From Takifugu bimaculatus (taxonomy: Eukaryota; Chordata; Actinopteri; Tetraodontiformes; Tetraodontidae): a stretch of 64,000 nt of DNA. Location of the stretch: positions 4,878,701 through 4,942,700 of the forward strand of contig CP034979.1 of NCBI GenBank assembly GCA_004026145.2, in the 5' to 3' direction. The position numbers and the translations under genes were made by a program. Every line of letters begins with the position of its first letter. Positions within the stretch are counted from its first letter, which is position 1. The notes under the pieces were generated by a model, which did no database searches, had not been told where the DNA came from, and saw only the letters and a list, made by a program, of their open reading frames with translations. Positions 41,201-52,630 of the stretch are shown one piece after another.

Positions 41201-44200
41201 CGGTGGGGAGAAGGACAGATGAAAAAAATAAAGCATTTCAGGGTCAAATAAGAACTTGGACATTACATTATAGATTTATTTCATTATCAGTTCCCCTGGA
41301 CATTTTCTAAAGTGGATTTTTGACAGAGTGTCTCCACAAATACAAATTGTGAAGACTCTTGACTGACTCACATTTCGCGTCCACGTGAGGCGTTCAGTGT
41401 TGTAGCCCATTAATGTCATGAAACATGTGACAAACTGGTTCCACTCTGCGTGAGCACTGGGACCACCGGGGGCATTGTAGATGTTATACCACTTAACCAA
41501 AACCTGCAATATAACAGGAACAGAACGTATCATATCAGTCAGTGAAAAGTCATATTTCTTTTTAATTAAAAGGGATTCTAGTACATGTTGACAAACCTTC
41601 ATGGCAGCGTCTTTGGGCAAGATGAAACGAATCGCCTGAAGGCATTTCCTCACTGAAATGTATCAAAAGAAAAAGGTAACTTTTGGCTTAAAGTAAAAAA
41701 AAAAAAATGAACGAGGACATTAAATGAGAACCACTGATACCACAGCAATTAGTGTTACTCTTTTCAATTCTGACTAATAAGACTTCTAATCACCTTTACC
41801 AGGATATCTTAATTGGACATCATTGGTTAAAAAAAAGAAAAAAAGAAAGAAAGTCAATAGAAAGGTGGATGGATGCCACTTAATTAGGGTGAGAAATGCA
41901 AGTCCAGAGGATTTATTAATAAAGGAGAGCAACACACAGACACAGACTTTCAACAGAGAGAAACCTGGTTTGGTCAGAACAGATGAGTAGTGGACTTGAT
42001 TGTAGATGTAAACACTATCAGAAATTTTACAGTTCTAGATAACCTGAGAGTGTTTCACAAGCCTTATATCTTATCGTTCAGTTTTTTTTGCAAATGGTCA
42101 TCTGGGAGTTTTGACTGAAATATAAAAACAGATTAAAAATTAACTTAAGGCTTCAAATTAATATGCCACGATTTCATGGAAATAAACACTCACACACACA
42201 CACACACACAATGGTAGATGGGTACTCTTTGCTCTACCGCATTGTACATATACCACAGCTTATGTATAAAGATAGACCTGTTATGAATTTAGGAGTAGAT
42301 GGATTATCACAAGACATTTCCAAACAGATATTACAGTAACACTCAATTAATCCACAATCATAATCCTTCCCAGCTGTTTTAAATCATTTACTTGCGCTAA
42401 AATGTTAATTTACAATTTATTTGTGAAAAGCCAATTTCCAAAAGGAGATAACCTTCTGAGTTAAGTCACATTTGATATAAAAATATAAAAAGCATATTTA
42501 CCACCCATAGATTGGGATAAGAAGCAGATTAAAAGATGTACACATTATTTCTGGTGTTGAGATGCAGCTGACCTTATCTAGAAGGTACATATAGAATCTT
42601 TACTGATGTCACAGTCTGACCATCAGCAGGAAGCTGCGTTTGAAAGCATATTGAATTTATCTAAATTATGTCATCAGCAATTTTGATCAGCCCTCAAAAC
42701 CAATATTTCCGACCCATCCAACCACTAAACCAACCTGTGTAGATTGTTTCTGGCATCAACAACTAGAAGCATTGTCATTATACAGTTTGCGTCCACTCAC
42801 CAAGTTCTGAGGTAGCAATCTCAGGAATGGAAATCCTCAGCATCACGCCACTGCTTAGCTCCTACACAGACGGCAGATAAATTCAATTTATACACTTTCA
42901 GTCCAATTTCAAATCAATATGGCCGGATTAGCTCTGTCTGATGGAAAAAAATTGTGCTTATCTACATTGTAAATCTTCACTGATAGCAGAGAGGAAAATA
43001 AGAAACACCACATAATTGTTTTTTACAAGCAAAGCAAGCCTGATGCTAACATATTTACAGTGATATGTTTCTATTTAAGCGTCTCAGGAGGTCCTTAACA
43101 ATGCAACAACCACCTGACTAAAAAGACACAGAAACAAAATGAATTTTAGCCACACTTACACTTCTACTATTATGCAATATTATTATTCAAAATACATATA
43201 ACCTGGTATATTTTATCAAGTCTGGAGCTGGAAAACTTAAGGCACTATAGCTTTCGGACATTTTGTGCAGTTTTATGGTCAATTTCAAGTAACGTGATAC
43301 TTTCCGTGCAATCTCATTCTAAATTTCCCTTCAAGACACAAATACACCCACATTAACTGAAATGACCCTACCAGTGTGACCCTGTTTGAAACCGGATCCC
43401 GTAAGGCACGGATGCAGGGTGAGGCCTGTTGGAAGGTGTAATCTTCCAAAAACGAAGCTTCGTGGTGTTTAACGTTTAGACCCCTGAGCTCTGAAACTGG
43501 TGAGGGCATAGCAGCCTGAAAGAGGGCAAAACAGAGAAGTGATGCAAAAACTGGGAAAATGAGAGAAAAACAGTAAGTGAGCAGCCACAATTGGGTCACA
43601 TAAAAGTCAGTAATAACTGTAAAACAAAAGAATAAACAAGAGAATGTACAAGTATGTAACGCTGCAAGATCCAATGAATTCCCGGACATTACAAAGAATA
43701 GAATTATATTTTTCTGGAAACTGTTTACAAGACAAGAATTTCAGCGGCCAGGGAATGGTGCCAGGGAACATCTCGGCTCAAGGCACCCAGATATGTTAAC
43801 ACACAGAACCTTTGGATACACAAGACGTAATCCTCACCTCGTCTAGTCTTTGGAGGTGCCGACTGCCAGCATTAGCCGGTGTGCTAACATTGTCCACGGG
43901 GGCATTCGGATGAGAGAGGTGATTTGGGAGGCTGAAGTTAGATGAGAAGAGGCCCGAAACAAACACTTTACTGACCTAGAGAAATTCAAAGATCACACAG
44001 AACAGAGTTCATAGCAATATTGTGGAAAACTACAGTTTAAATTAAATTAAAATGAGTCTTACTGCTTACCCGGGTGATCCCAGTATACAGCACCAGACTT
44101 CCACAAGCCTCAAGAATCAACATGGCATCTATTGTCTGTTGTTAGGAGGAAAAAAAAGTGCAATGGTAAAAACTGCCTAAAACATAAATTGCAGCTTGAA

Positions 44201-47200
44201 CAAGTGTCATACAAGAATACAAGAATTCAACATACTACATTAACAATAAGTCACACAACAAAATACCCTCCTAAATCCACTAAAGTTGATATTTCCCAAC
44301 ATATGTATATCATAAAGTCCACATCTATAAGATTTTTATATCAATTTTTTATATATCATGGGCGCTGATCTGGCAAATAGCAGAAAACCGTAAACATTAA
44401 AAGGTCTAACTGGAAATGATCACAATATTTAATTCCCTTCCTAACGATGCACTGTTTGGATATTAATAAACTATAAAACTAAATCACCTGGAGCGGCTCT
44501 GCGTCCTTGGCAGGGATGGTTGTGACAGAGGCAAAGATGAACTGAGATGTATCGTTGCTCTCAATAAACTTCACACATCTGTAGAAACTGATTTAGAAAA
44601 TCTTTTAAAGGTCATTAAAGGTGTAATAGTTATCCACAGTGAAAAGAAGGGGTGTGCTGTTTGAAATGTGGCTGATATTAACATTAACTGTTGACCTTAG
44701 GTGTTGATGAGATTCCACCAGGAAACAGAGGTAGCGGTTTTCACAGAAATCAGAGGTCAGGAAGACTTTAGACGCCTGGCTGTTCAACTCCCTGCAGGAA
44801 TAAATATACGTGACAAGGGCGTAAATCGTCAGCAGATTTTTTTTTTGCAGGGGCGGGGGGGCAGTTGTTTTACCTGCAACAGCCAGCTGTTACTGTCTCG
44901 CTCCACACCTGCTCCATGCAGAGGTCAGGTATGATCGGCGCCATCTCCGGCACCAGCATGGTTTCATTGATCGTGCTGTTGGGGGAAGGCAACACGCTGT
45001 TCTGACCCCTGGGGTGCGGGCTGTGGAAAGACGCGTTGAAACGAGACGTGCTTGAAAAGGAGGGAGCTGCCATGCCTGGGGAATGAGCGCGGCTTAAAAG
45101 AGAGAAAAACGATCAGAACACTCGAATGAACTCTGGTACCAACTCCAAATGACGTCACATTTGGATGATTTCTTCACAATAAGCACTCTACCTGAGGGCA
45201 GCCATGTTGGATAATGGAGAGTGAATCCGCGAGTGATATCCAGGCGAAGATGTTGTCATCCTGCTCTGGTGACTGTGTAAAGGGCTGCAGTGGAGAGGAG
45301 GCGTGGTGCCGACTGTACAACTACATGAAAACAGAAGAAAAGGACCCGGAAATGGACAATACTGAGATCCTTTCACTGGTCTCACAGACAGAAATGGCCT
45401 TTTTGCTATATTTTAGTGGCTTTTTCACTGTAAATGTAAATACATCCAGAAAATAGTGACATTACCTTTATTTGACCAAAATGGCCCAAAACACTTATAT
45501 CTGCAAGACTGATTCTTTCATAATATATTCAGAAAAAGAAACAACGTATCACAAACCTTGGACCAGTTCCAGAACCAAGCCCATGTGCCCCAACCCCACA
45601 AGGAGAGTCCAGGTTGGACATGTTACGAAGGTGAGAGGTCAGAAATCCTGATGCCATCAGACGTAATGGTGTTCCGACTGGATCGACTGGGCACCGCAAC
45701 ACTGACGAACGCTCCTTGAGTGGTAAAGGAAATAGAGTACAGACGGCTGTATTTGTGTTTATGCACTTGTGTGTGTGTGTGTGAGATCTCTTACATCACA
45801 CGTGACCTTGCGTAAAACCCAAACAGAGTGTATTGCCTGGACCGTGTCATAAGAAACGACCAGAGAGGGCTGACAACAGCTGAACACTATGGTCATGGTG
45901 GCATCCGAGGCATACTGCACACGTGACCCCTCAAAATGACCTAGAAACCACAGAGGGTGGAATTAAATAGGACATCTGATTCAGACAGAGAGGAGCAGAA
46001 AGGGAAAGAATGCAGACGCGTTACCTCCTGGTTTACACACAACTGGAGCAATCTCATCCAAAGGATGAAGCATGCTGAAAATTGTGGGCAGAGGTTCCCT
46101 TTAGAGGACAAGAAACAATTCTGTAAGCTGCCAAATCCCAGTTGTTGGTGTGCAACTGCATCATTTCACAATCCTTTCATGTGTTATTTGTGTGTGGGGG
46201 GTTAGATTGTGATGCTTTGCGTACCCGGGGGGACAGAATTGTGCCTCCGTTGCTGTGTTTTTTCTTTCTAACAAAAGTCCAAATTTTGTCACCCAAACTT
46301 TGGAGACCTGGATGAAACACAGACGTAAAGGTGAATTTAAATTAAGATGTTTGTCGGAGAGTTTCAACTCATTTCTGGCTCGGATCAGCTTCCCCTCTCT
46401 CACCGGAAAGGGCAGTGGCGGGATGAAATCCTTCCCAGTCATCGTGTGGACATTGATACAGGCGCTTTGAACGATGCAAACGGTTTTCTCCACTTCTTCC
46501 TCTGCAAAAAAAATCCAATGTAGCATTTGAAGAGTTGATTTAAACTTTAATAGCTTGATTATATAAAAAGATAGATAAATGGAATACCATTCTTTTTAGC
46601 CTGAGGAACAGCAAAATCACACCATAAGGCCTGTCAAACAAAGAAGGAAGCCCATTTGAACTTGGAAATTCTTTTTCAAAGAATGCTGCTTTAAAATATT
46701 CTTAAAACAATATCCAGTAGCCTACCTGCTGCACAGGGCTGTCAACGGTAAAGGCCTTGTACACATTGGAGGCTTGGTTCCGACTGCCCTGGCTCCAGAC
46801 CACCACAGTTCCTGCTGTATACAGCTCCTCTTCAAACTCTATATCCTCTTCACCAGCCCCAGTGCAGCCTTTCCTTAACTGCCAGGACTCCTACCAATGA
46901 AACCATTCAATTAAATATTACACACAAAAGCGACATTGCTAGGATTTCTGCTTTCTGCTCCGTTGACTTTAAGAGTTAACAAAATATGAGCTATCCATAT
47001 ATGTAAAAGTTGAATCTTTTTGGCAGTAAGAACAATGCAGTCCAACCCCTTCTTTCTCTTGTAGGCTAACTTCTTGCAAGGATCCCACCAGGCCAGCAGC
47101 ACCATCTGAGGACCAGAGCTCTGATGCAGGCTGGAGCTCTCTCAGCTGCAGGTTGAAGGCATTTGGATGGTTCCTGCAGTGTTCACGTCCAAACGGGACA

Positions 47201-47262
47201 AACGACTGCAATTCCCCTGCTGCAATCATTGTGGCTGTCTCTTCATACACAACTTCCGACAT
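25751..47262 (-). CDS. anapc1: anapc1: anaphase-promoting complex subunit 1 (52 coding exons)
   Basis: APC1 is the large scaffold subunit of the APC/C, the nuclear and cytoplasmic E3 ubiquitin ligase that targets cyclin B and securin. The identity rests on residue-level similarity to vertebrate APC1 over the whole length, from the start (MSEVVYEET, then VPFGREHC and LQPASELWSSDGAAG) to the last exon (LLRLAPVLLG). I placed 52 coding exons with GT-AG borders. Their lengths sum to 5,936 nt, one short of a multiple of three, and the missing base maps to exon 26. With that base counted the protein would be about 1,978 residues (human 1,944). The start at 47262 matches the family N-terminus; a strong 5' UTR donor lies upstream. 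The longest introns are 33415-34641, 41653-42800 and 39226-40247, and I saw no other gene in them. The exons are listed in the three following entries. Confidence 0.97.
36385..42861 (-). CDS. anapc1: anapc1 exons 16-27: middle region, with a 1-bp deletion in exon 26
   Basis: Exons: 42801-42861, 41597-41652, 41372-41503, 41123-41197, 40654-40776, 40248-40417, 39134-39225, 38655-38803, 38007-38085, 37347-37383, 36754-36820, 36385-36563. Readable family blocks include CLQAIRFILPKDAAMK, VLVKWYNIYNAPGGPS, WNQFVTCFMTLMGYNTERL, SPVIAAKKARPS, FPYLPGIC and FTLKDLESVPFGVALPIRE. Exon phases run on without conflict except at exon 26 (67 nt). There the frame LAEQLVV should continue into a Trp-Leu-Thr block, but one T is missing from the minus-strand run at plus 36767-36772, so the annotated frame meets a stop early in exon 27. 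Both splice sites of exon 26 are good and exon 27 is fully conserved, so the gene looks functional apart from this base. Confidence 0.92.
38196..38268. repeat. (TA)n(TG)n microsatellite in an anapc1 intron
   Basis: About 18 TA units run into about 18 TG units, inside the intron between exons 23 and 24. Confidence 0.97.
42190..42210. repeat. (CA)n microsatellite in an anapc1 intron
   Basis: About ten CA units in the intron between exons 16 and 17. Confidence 0.9.
43372..47262 (-). CDS. anapc1: anapc1 exons 1-15: N-terminal WD40-type region and disordered loop
   Basis: Coding exons (plus coordinates, in transcript order): 47047-47262, 46726-46890, 46588-46630, 46404-46501, 46225-46307, 46025-46098, 45795-45940, 45557-45714, 45192-45320, 44874-45092, 44696-44791, 44488-44578, 44070-44135, 43838-43975, 43372-43515. 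In human APC1 this part forms the N-terminal beta-propeller. Exons 8-10 (about residues 276-443) are poorly conserved and Ser/Pro/His rich, with several Ser-Pro dipeptides, and end at PEMAPIIPDLCMEQVW. They correspond to the long loop that, in human APC1, blocks CDC20 binding until it is phosphorylated in mitosis. Exon 1 has a weak donor (GTTGGA), chosen because it keeps the frame and the family alignment (QEKEG joined to ESWQLRKG). Exon 15 ends in RDPVSNRVTL. Confidence 0.94.
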
Positions 47263-47286
47263 GAGTTCCAGATATCAGCATTATTT
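47047..47286 (-). other. anapc1: anapc1 first coding exon with leader and short uORF
   Basis: The minus-strand acceptor TCATGTCAG puts the exon edge at 47286, 24 bases before the start codon. The leader piece holds an earlier out-of-frame ATG (about 47,279) that overlaps the true start and stops after about 12 codons. The main start at 47262 was chosen because MSEVVYEETATMIAA aligns with the conserved APC1 N-terminus. Confidence 0.5.
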
Positions 47287-47624
47287 CTGACATGAAGACA
47301 TGAAGAAACTCCTTTAGAGAAGATCTTTGGTCATACCTCGATCACAACAATCTTCAGCAACCAGACAGATAAAAAATACTGGTAGTGTTACCATTAAAGC
47401 ACTTTTGTAATGTGATTTAAGAAGGCTTTAAATTACCCAATAGGTGACTCATCCTTACCTTGTTGTCATATGTTTTCGGGATTATTATGACAGTTTGCGA
47501 CAGTATATATATATATATATACATATTCCAAAACGCTTTCCTTGTCTTTAAAACTCAAAACCCGTCTAAAACTCGGCTCTAACGAGTTCATGTGATTTTA
47601 TAGGACATAAAGTAACATGTTGAC

Positions 47625-47787
47625 AGTTAGCTAGCGTTACCTGGGGTAGGGGCTAAAAAGTATTATAGCTTTAGCATGCTAACGCTAAAATCTCGCAGCC
47701 TTCCCTTGTTTTTTATTGGCTTGTATACGCTAGCTGGGGTTAGCCCAAGCTAACTTTGAGCTAGCGGGGAGACAGTTAGCCGCTTAC
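47625..47787. other. TAGC-word cluster in the first anapc1 intron
   Basis: GCTAGC, GTTAGC and GCTAAC words occur about ten times in 160 bp, including a TTAGCATGCTAA palindrome. Fish promoter-proximal DNA often holds such words. They are not explained by the coding or splice signals. Confidence 0.6.
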
Positions 47788-48010
47788 CTCATAATAAAGA
47801 AAAGTCTAGCTTTTGTCGCGGGGTCTTTGTCGTTCTTTCTTCCAGTGCGTCTTTAAACACAACGTAGCCCCAAGTGACAGCATGAAATAGGTCGGATAGA
47901 GAAGCCAAACTCCTTTTTGGGCTAAAGCAGTTTTCAAATGAGCGCGGACATCATTGCCGTCCCGACATCCTCTTCCTCCACGACTCAGCCAATGGGGAGG
48001 AGCTTAGCAC
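47788..48010 (-). promoter_or_regulatory. anapc1: anapc1 promoter and 5' UTR exon
   Basis: A strong minus-strand donor (GAG then GTAAGC) puts the end of a non-coding first exon at 47788. Its 5' end is not defined but probably lies near 47,880-47,950. The sequence from about 47,820 to 48,070 is rich in CpG and has a CCAAT/ATTGG element at about 47,990; no TATA box was seen. The likely acceptor before the coding start is at 47287-47288, so translation would begin in the second exon. The TSS is inferred. Confidence 0.6.
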
Positions 48011-48482
48011 AGGGCCGGTCAGCGGGGTGTCTCCGGCGGGGGCGGCAGCTCGCCACCCCGCTGTGATGGTTGAGCGAGTAAAGTTTAGGACAAAGTCCGA
48101 AAAAAATGACTTGTGGAAATGACTGGGCACCATTTCCAGTGCATCGGTTGAAAGTAAGCCTGGATTAATGTTGAGGCTAATCATTGTGTCTCATACAAGG
48201 CGGCCTTGACCATAAAGGTGATTATATTAAGTGTTGTATAGTTCACTGTCACCCCAGCTGATCAGTTGATATTTAGTGGGGAAGTGGTGGGTAATCAAGT
48301 GGGTCTGTTCACAGTCACACCCCCATTCAGTTATAATTATCTGATCATCTCTTGGAGGCCTATACTGCCGTTACAATGTAGAGGCGTATGGTGTACAATA
48401 ATTAATTGGAAAATGACTAACTTTACCCTCTTTTGCAATATTCTCTGTGATATTAGATATTCATAATGGGATTTGATTAATG

Positions 48483-49590
48483 TTACAGGGTAATTACACT
48501 GTAGCACAGTGTTACTGTCCCCTCAACATCATATATACAGTATATACAGTATATAAATAGTAAGAAATAGTGCAGGTCAATGCAGGAGTAATGTGATGTT
48601 CGTGAGTCCGACTGGCTGCTGTACATGGTGCTTAAGTGATAAGTCACTTGGTGTTCAGCAGCCTGATGGCAGAGGGGAAGAAGCTGTTCGTGTAGCGGGA
48701 GGTTTTGGTCCGAATGGACCGTAGTCTCCTGCCTGAGGGGAGGGGGGAAAACAGTCCGTGACCAGGGTGGGAAGGGTCGGCCATGATCCGACCTGCACGC
48801 CTCCGGGTCCTGGAGATATACAGGTCCTGGATGGATGGAAGCCTGCAGCCGATCACTTTCTCGGCAGCGCGCACAACGCGCTGCAGCCTCAGTCTGTCCC
48901 TGGCGGTGGTGCCAGCATACCACACGGTGATGGAGGAGGTGAGGATGGACTCGATGATGGCCGTATAAAACTGCGCCAACATCCTGGGAGGCAGTTTGAG
49001 CTTCCTCAGCTGCCGTAGGAAGAACATCCTTTGCTGGGCCTTCTTGATGAGGGAGCTGATGGTTGGCTCCCACTTAAGGTCCCGGGTGATGGTGGTGCCC
49101 AGGAAGCGGAAGGAGTCCACGATGGTGATGGGGGAGTCCATGAGGGCAAGGGGGGGCAAAGGGGCTGTGACTTTCCTGAAGTCCACAATCATCTCCACTG
49201 GCTTCTGAGCGTTCAGCTGCAGGTTGTTGTGTCCGCACCAGGACACCAGTCGAGCCACCTCCCTCCTGTAGGCAGCCTCGTCTCCATTGGAGATGAGCCC
49301 GATGAGGGTGGTGTCATCCGCAAACTTGATCAGCTTGACAGACTGGTGGCTTGAGGTGCAGCAGTTTGTGTACAGGGAGAAGAGCAGGGGGGAAAGTACA
49401 CAGCCCTGGGGTGATCCAGTGCTGATGGTGACAGAGTCCGAGACAGTCTTCCCCAGCCGCACATACTGCCTCTGATCCGTCAGGAAGTGAGTGATCCACC
49501 TGCAGAGGGAGGCAGGCATACTAAGCTGGGACAGCTTGTCCTGTAGCAGAGCGGGGCGGATGGTGTTGAATGCAGCGAGACACCAAGGCG
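48483..49590 (-). mobile_element. 5'-truncated non-LTR retrotransposon (LINE), reverse transcriptase C-terminal half
   Basis: A frame of about 313 codons, with no stop from about 49,587 down to 48644, carries the RT motifs in order: AFNTIRP, SPQGCVLSPLLFSLYTN, FADDTTLIGL (catalytic Asp pair), a conserved SFRFLG block and the family C-terminus SFFPSAIRLLN. This is an APE-type fish LINE of the L2/CR1/Rex-like group; the exact clade was not resolved. Similarity starts abruptly at the AFNTI block, so the 5' part (endonuclease, fingers) is missing, as is usual for LINE insertions. A short 3' UTR with TATACAG repeats follows. It lies between the anapc1 promoter and vip. Confidence 0.93.
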
Positions 49591-50039
49591 ACCGCTCTGG
49601 GCGCCATTTAAAAAAGCCTTTGATGATGATGATGATGCACCCATGTTAGAATTTAAATTAAAAGAAAGAAAATACAGTGTGTAATGAAATGACTGTACAC
49701 TGCATGAAGCAATATAAATTAAACTTCGCATTAACTTGCAACCAATTGGGGCCTCGACTACTACTGACATGCTCCCCAAAACTTTCCACACCTCCAAAAT
49801 CTGACAAATGCGCTTCGTTTCATTTTCAGAGACATCTACCTAAAAACATTTTGACATTTCCAAGCAGAAAAGCCCAGCCGCAGCTTACAGCATCCGAGGC
49901 GGCGCCGTTATTTTCAGGTGTGACCCAGAAGAGCAGGACGACGTCAGGCTGGAAGCGCTGCCATTACACCTAAAAACGCCTTAAAATTTGGACAAGATGA
50001 GAGGAAGAACCCGTGAGGCACTTTACACATCCGCAGGCA

Positions 50040-50262
<223 letters not shown>

Positions 50263-52570
50263 GAAAACAGAAAAGTACTCGGTGTAACTGATGAAGCTTG
50301 GCTGGTAATAGGGGGTAATAACAGGTCTGAGCTCTCTCCCCTCTCTTTCCTTCTCTGTCTGTCTTTCTCTCTCTCTCTGCACTAATTAAAGTCTCAGGAT
50401 GGCATTGCAGTGCGTAATGTCTGCCGTGGGGCTGAATCCAGAGCAAATGTATTTATGTATTTAGTTAATTGAGGATGCAGTGAAGAGCTCTGGTGCTCTA
50501 ATTGATTTGTACAGGAGGCCGTACACCAAAAACAAGGCCCCCATTAAAGTTACCTCCAGGGACTCTGATGAGTGTGTACGTGTCGCTAAGTAACTGGAGA
50601 AAAAACAGCCTCCGATGACGTATGTGCTGCTAAAATGCCGTGAAATAACACTATTTCTATTTACTGTGAAGCTAACATTTATTCCTATAATTTAGTATAA
50701 AGAAGATATCTAACAGTGCTCAAATTTCAGTCATGACGGAGTTCTTTACACACATTCGTGTGGTTCACATATTTACGTTACAGCGTTACTTCCAGCTGGT
50801 CTCCTGTAGCAACAAACCAGGTTTAGCCATCAGGAGAGTTTGGCCATAATTTCCACATTCATCATTGGCCTGCAATCCATCACAATCCCAACTGGGTCCA
50901 GCAGCGGATGAGCCATCCCACACGTGAAATGCAACTCACTGACAGGCATGACGACAGCGGCCGTAAATGCCACTCGCAGTGATGTAATGATGATGTCATT
51001 TCTTCCAACTAGTTTAGCAGTGATGAGTTATTGGTGCACATGACTTTATGAATGGAATTATTCTTCTCATTTAGCGCAGACTTTACTTGCGTACAAGTAA
51101 CTTTAAACACAGTAAAATTAAACTATTGTGGAACATAAAGCAACATCAATTCTTTCATTTATAGTCTAAATGAAAAAAAGAACAAAACACTGACTTCAGA
51201 GGATTTCCTTCAGGTATTTATAAACTCTTTTGCTCTGTGTCTGCCCTACTTTCTGCCATTATACTGTCTGTCTATATCAGAGGGGCACCTGCCATCACTA
51301 ATCTGCCATCAGAGTTGTCACTGTGTGGTCTGCTAATTGGATAATGTATTGCAGAGGAGGCATTCAGCAGGCAAGGGATTCCCTTCATCGCATTGATTGG
51401 TGGAAGAGTCATGAGGGAAAGTGTTTTATTATCGAGACATGGACCATTCAGAGTTAAAGGTTTGGTATTGAGTATTGAGCTACCTTACTGCACATGCTAT
51501 ACTGAGGCAGCGGTCAGCAAGAGTGATGGAATCTAAAGCACCAGGTCCAAAAAAGTAGGCAAGAAAATTCAAATAAAGAAGGATGGGTAGCATTCAAGGG
51601 GAAGATGGGGAAAAGTAGGATATAGGAATTTGATTTGTGATGCAGACAAAAGGGAGAGATTTCAAATGAGTTTTATTGGTTTGGGATTAAGAGCAAGTGT
51701 GGGTGGAGTGAGTAATGGTGAGATCAGCATGAACTCTTATATGGCCAAACTGTTTTAGATTTATACATTTACGCAACAAATCCCGTTGAAGCATGCAAAA
51801 AATGACAGGAAACACTATCTGGAATCCTTCAGGACCTACGACAGGGAGCTTCAAGAATGTGACATAAGTGGGGGATATAGGAGTCAAGTGAATGTGTCAG
51901 GTGGGCAGCTGTAAATGAAGCCAAAATGACAAAGATCGGAAGGTCTCCCGGAAAGCAAGAGGTCGAGAGATGTGGGAAGAAAAGGTGGGGTGACAGAGAA
52001 TTGCACCAGAGCAGCTAATGCTAATCTAACAAGGGAAAAGTGCTGGGTAAAAACAAACGCTTTGTCCGAGTCTGGGGTCTTGAAGTGGAATCTGTGAGAC
52101 TATTAATCTGGATATACATGATAAAATGCATTCCCTCTTCCTATATTTCATTTCCACCAACAATGCAGATTTCATGTATGATATTATTTGCTAAACAGGG
52201 GTGGAGGGAATGGAAAACAGGGTTTTGGTGGGGTTCTTCCACAGTAAACGGGTCAGGAACTAGAGTATGGCCAGCGGTGCTGCTGAGAGTTTCAGTTAGT
52301 CAACGTACTAAAGAAAAAAGCTATCATTCCAGTGGTCCTCTGTCCTGCATGCACATTTTTTGAGGCAGCCTGTTCCTCATCTATAGGAACGTTTTCATCC
52401 GTACATTCCATCAACATAATAACGTTGATATTTCCTCTATGTGTTTCCTCTTCCTGAAGGGATCTGCCTCCGATCACCGCTGTCAATTAGACCTGCTGCT
52501 TCTCCCATGGACTTCTGCGTAATCTACTTTCTTTCTGGGCTGATCACATTAAGGTTGAGATGGTGCCATC

Positions 52571-52630
52571 ATGGTTGGGGGGTGGGGGGAGGTGGTGGGG
52601 GTGGTTTGTGGGTGGGGGGGGGGGGGGGGT
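52571..52630 (+). repeat. G-rich tract with G-quadruplex potential
   Basis: Runs of 6, 6, 5 and then about 18 G separated by short T/A loops on the plus strand. Confidence 0.9.

Noticed and set aside
47938..48070. A 43-codon plus-strand frame starting ATGAGCGCGGACATC in the anapc1 promoter, possibly a divergent gene
   Set aside because: No splice donor or similarity. It lies in CpG-rich promoter DNA where short open frames are common.
48758..49354. Several plus-strand frames opposite the reverse transcriptase
   Set aside because: They are shadows of the LINE coding strand.
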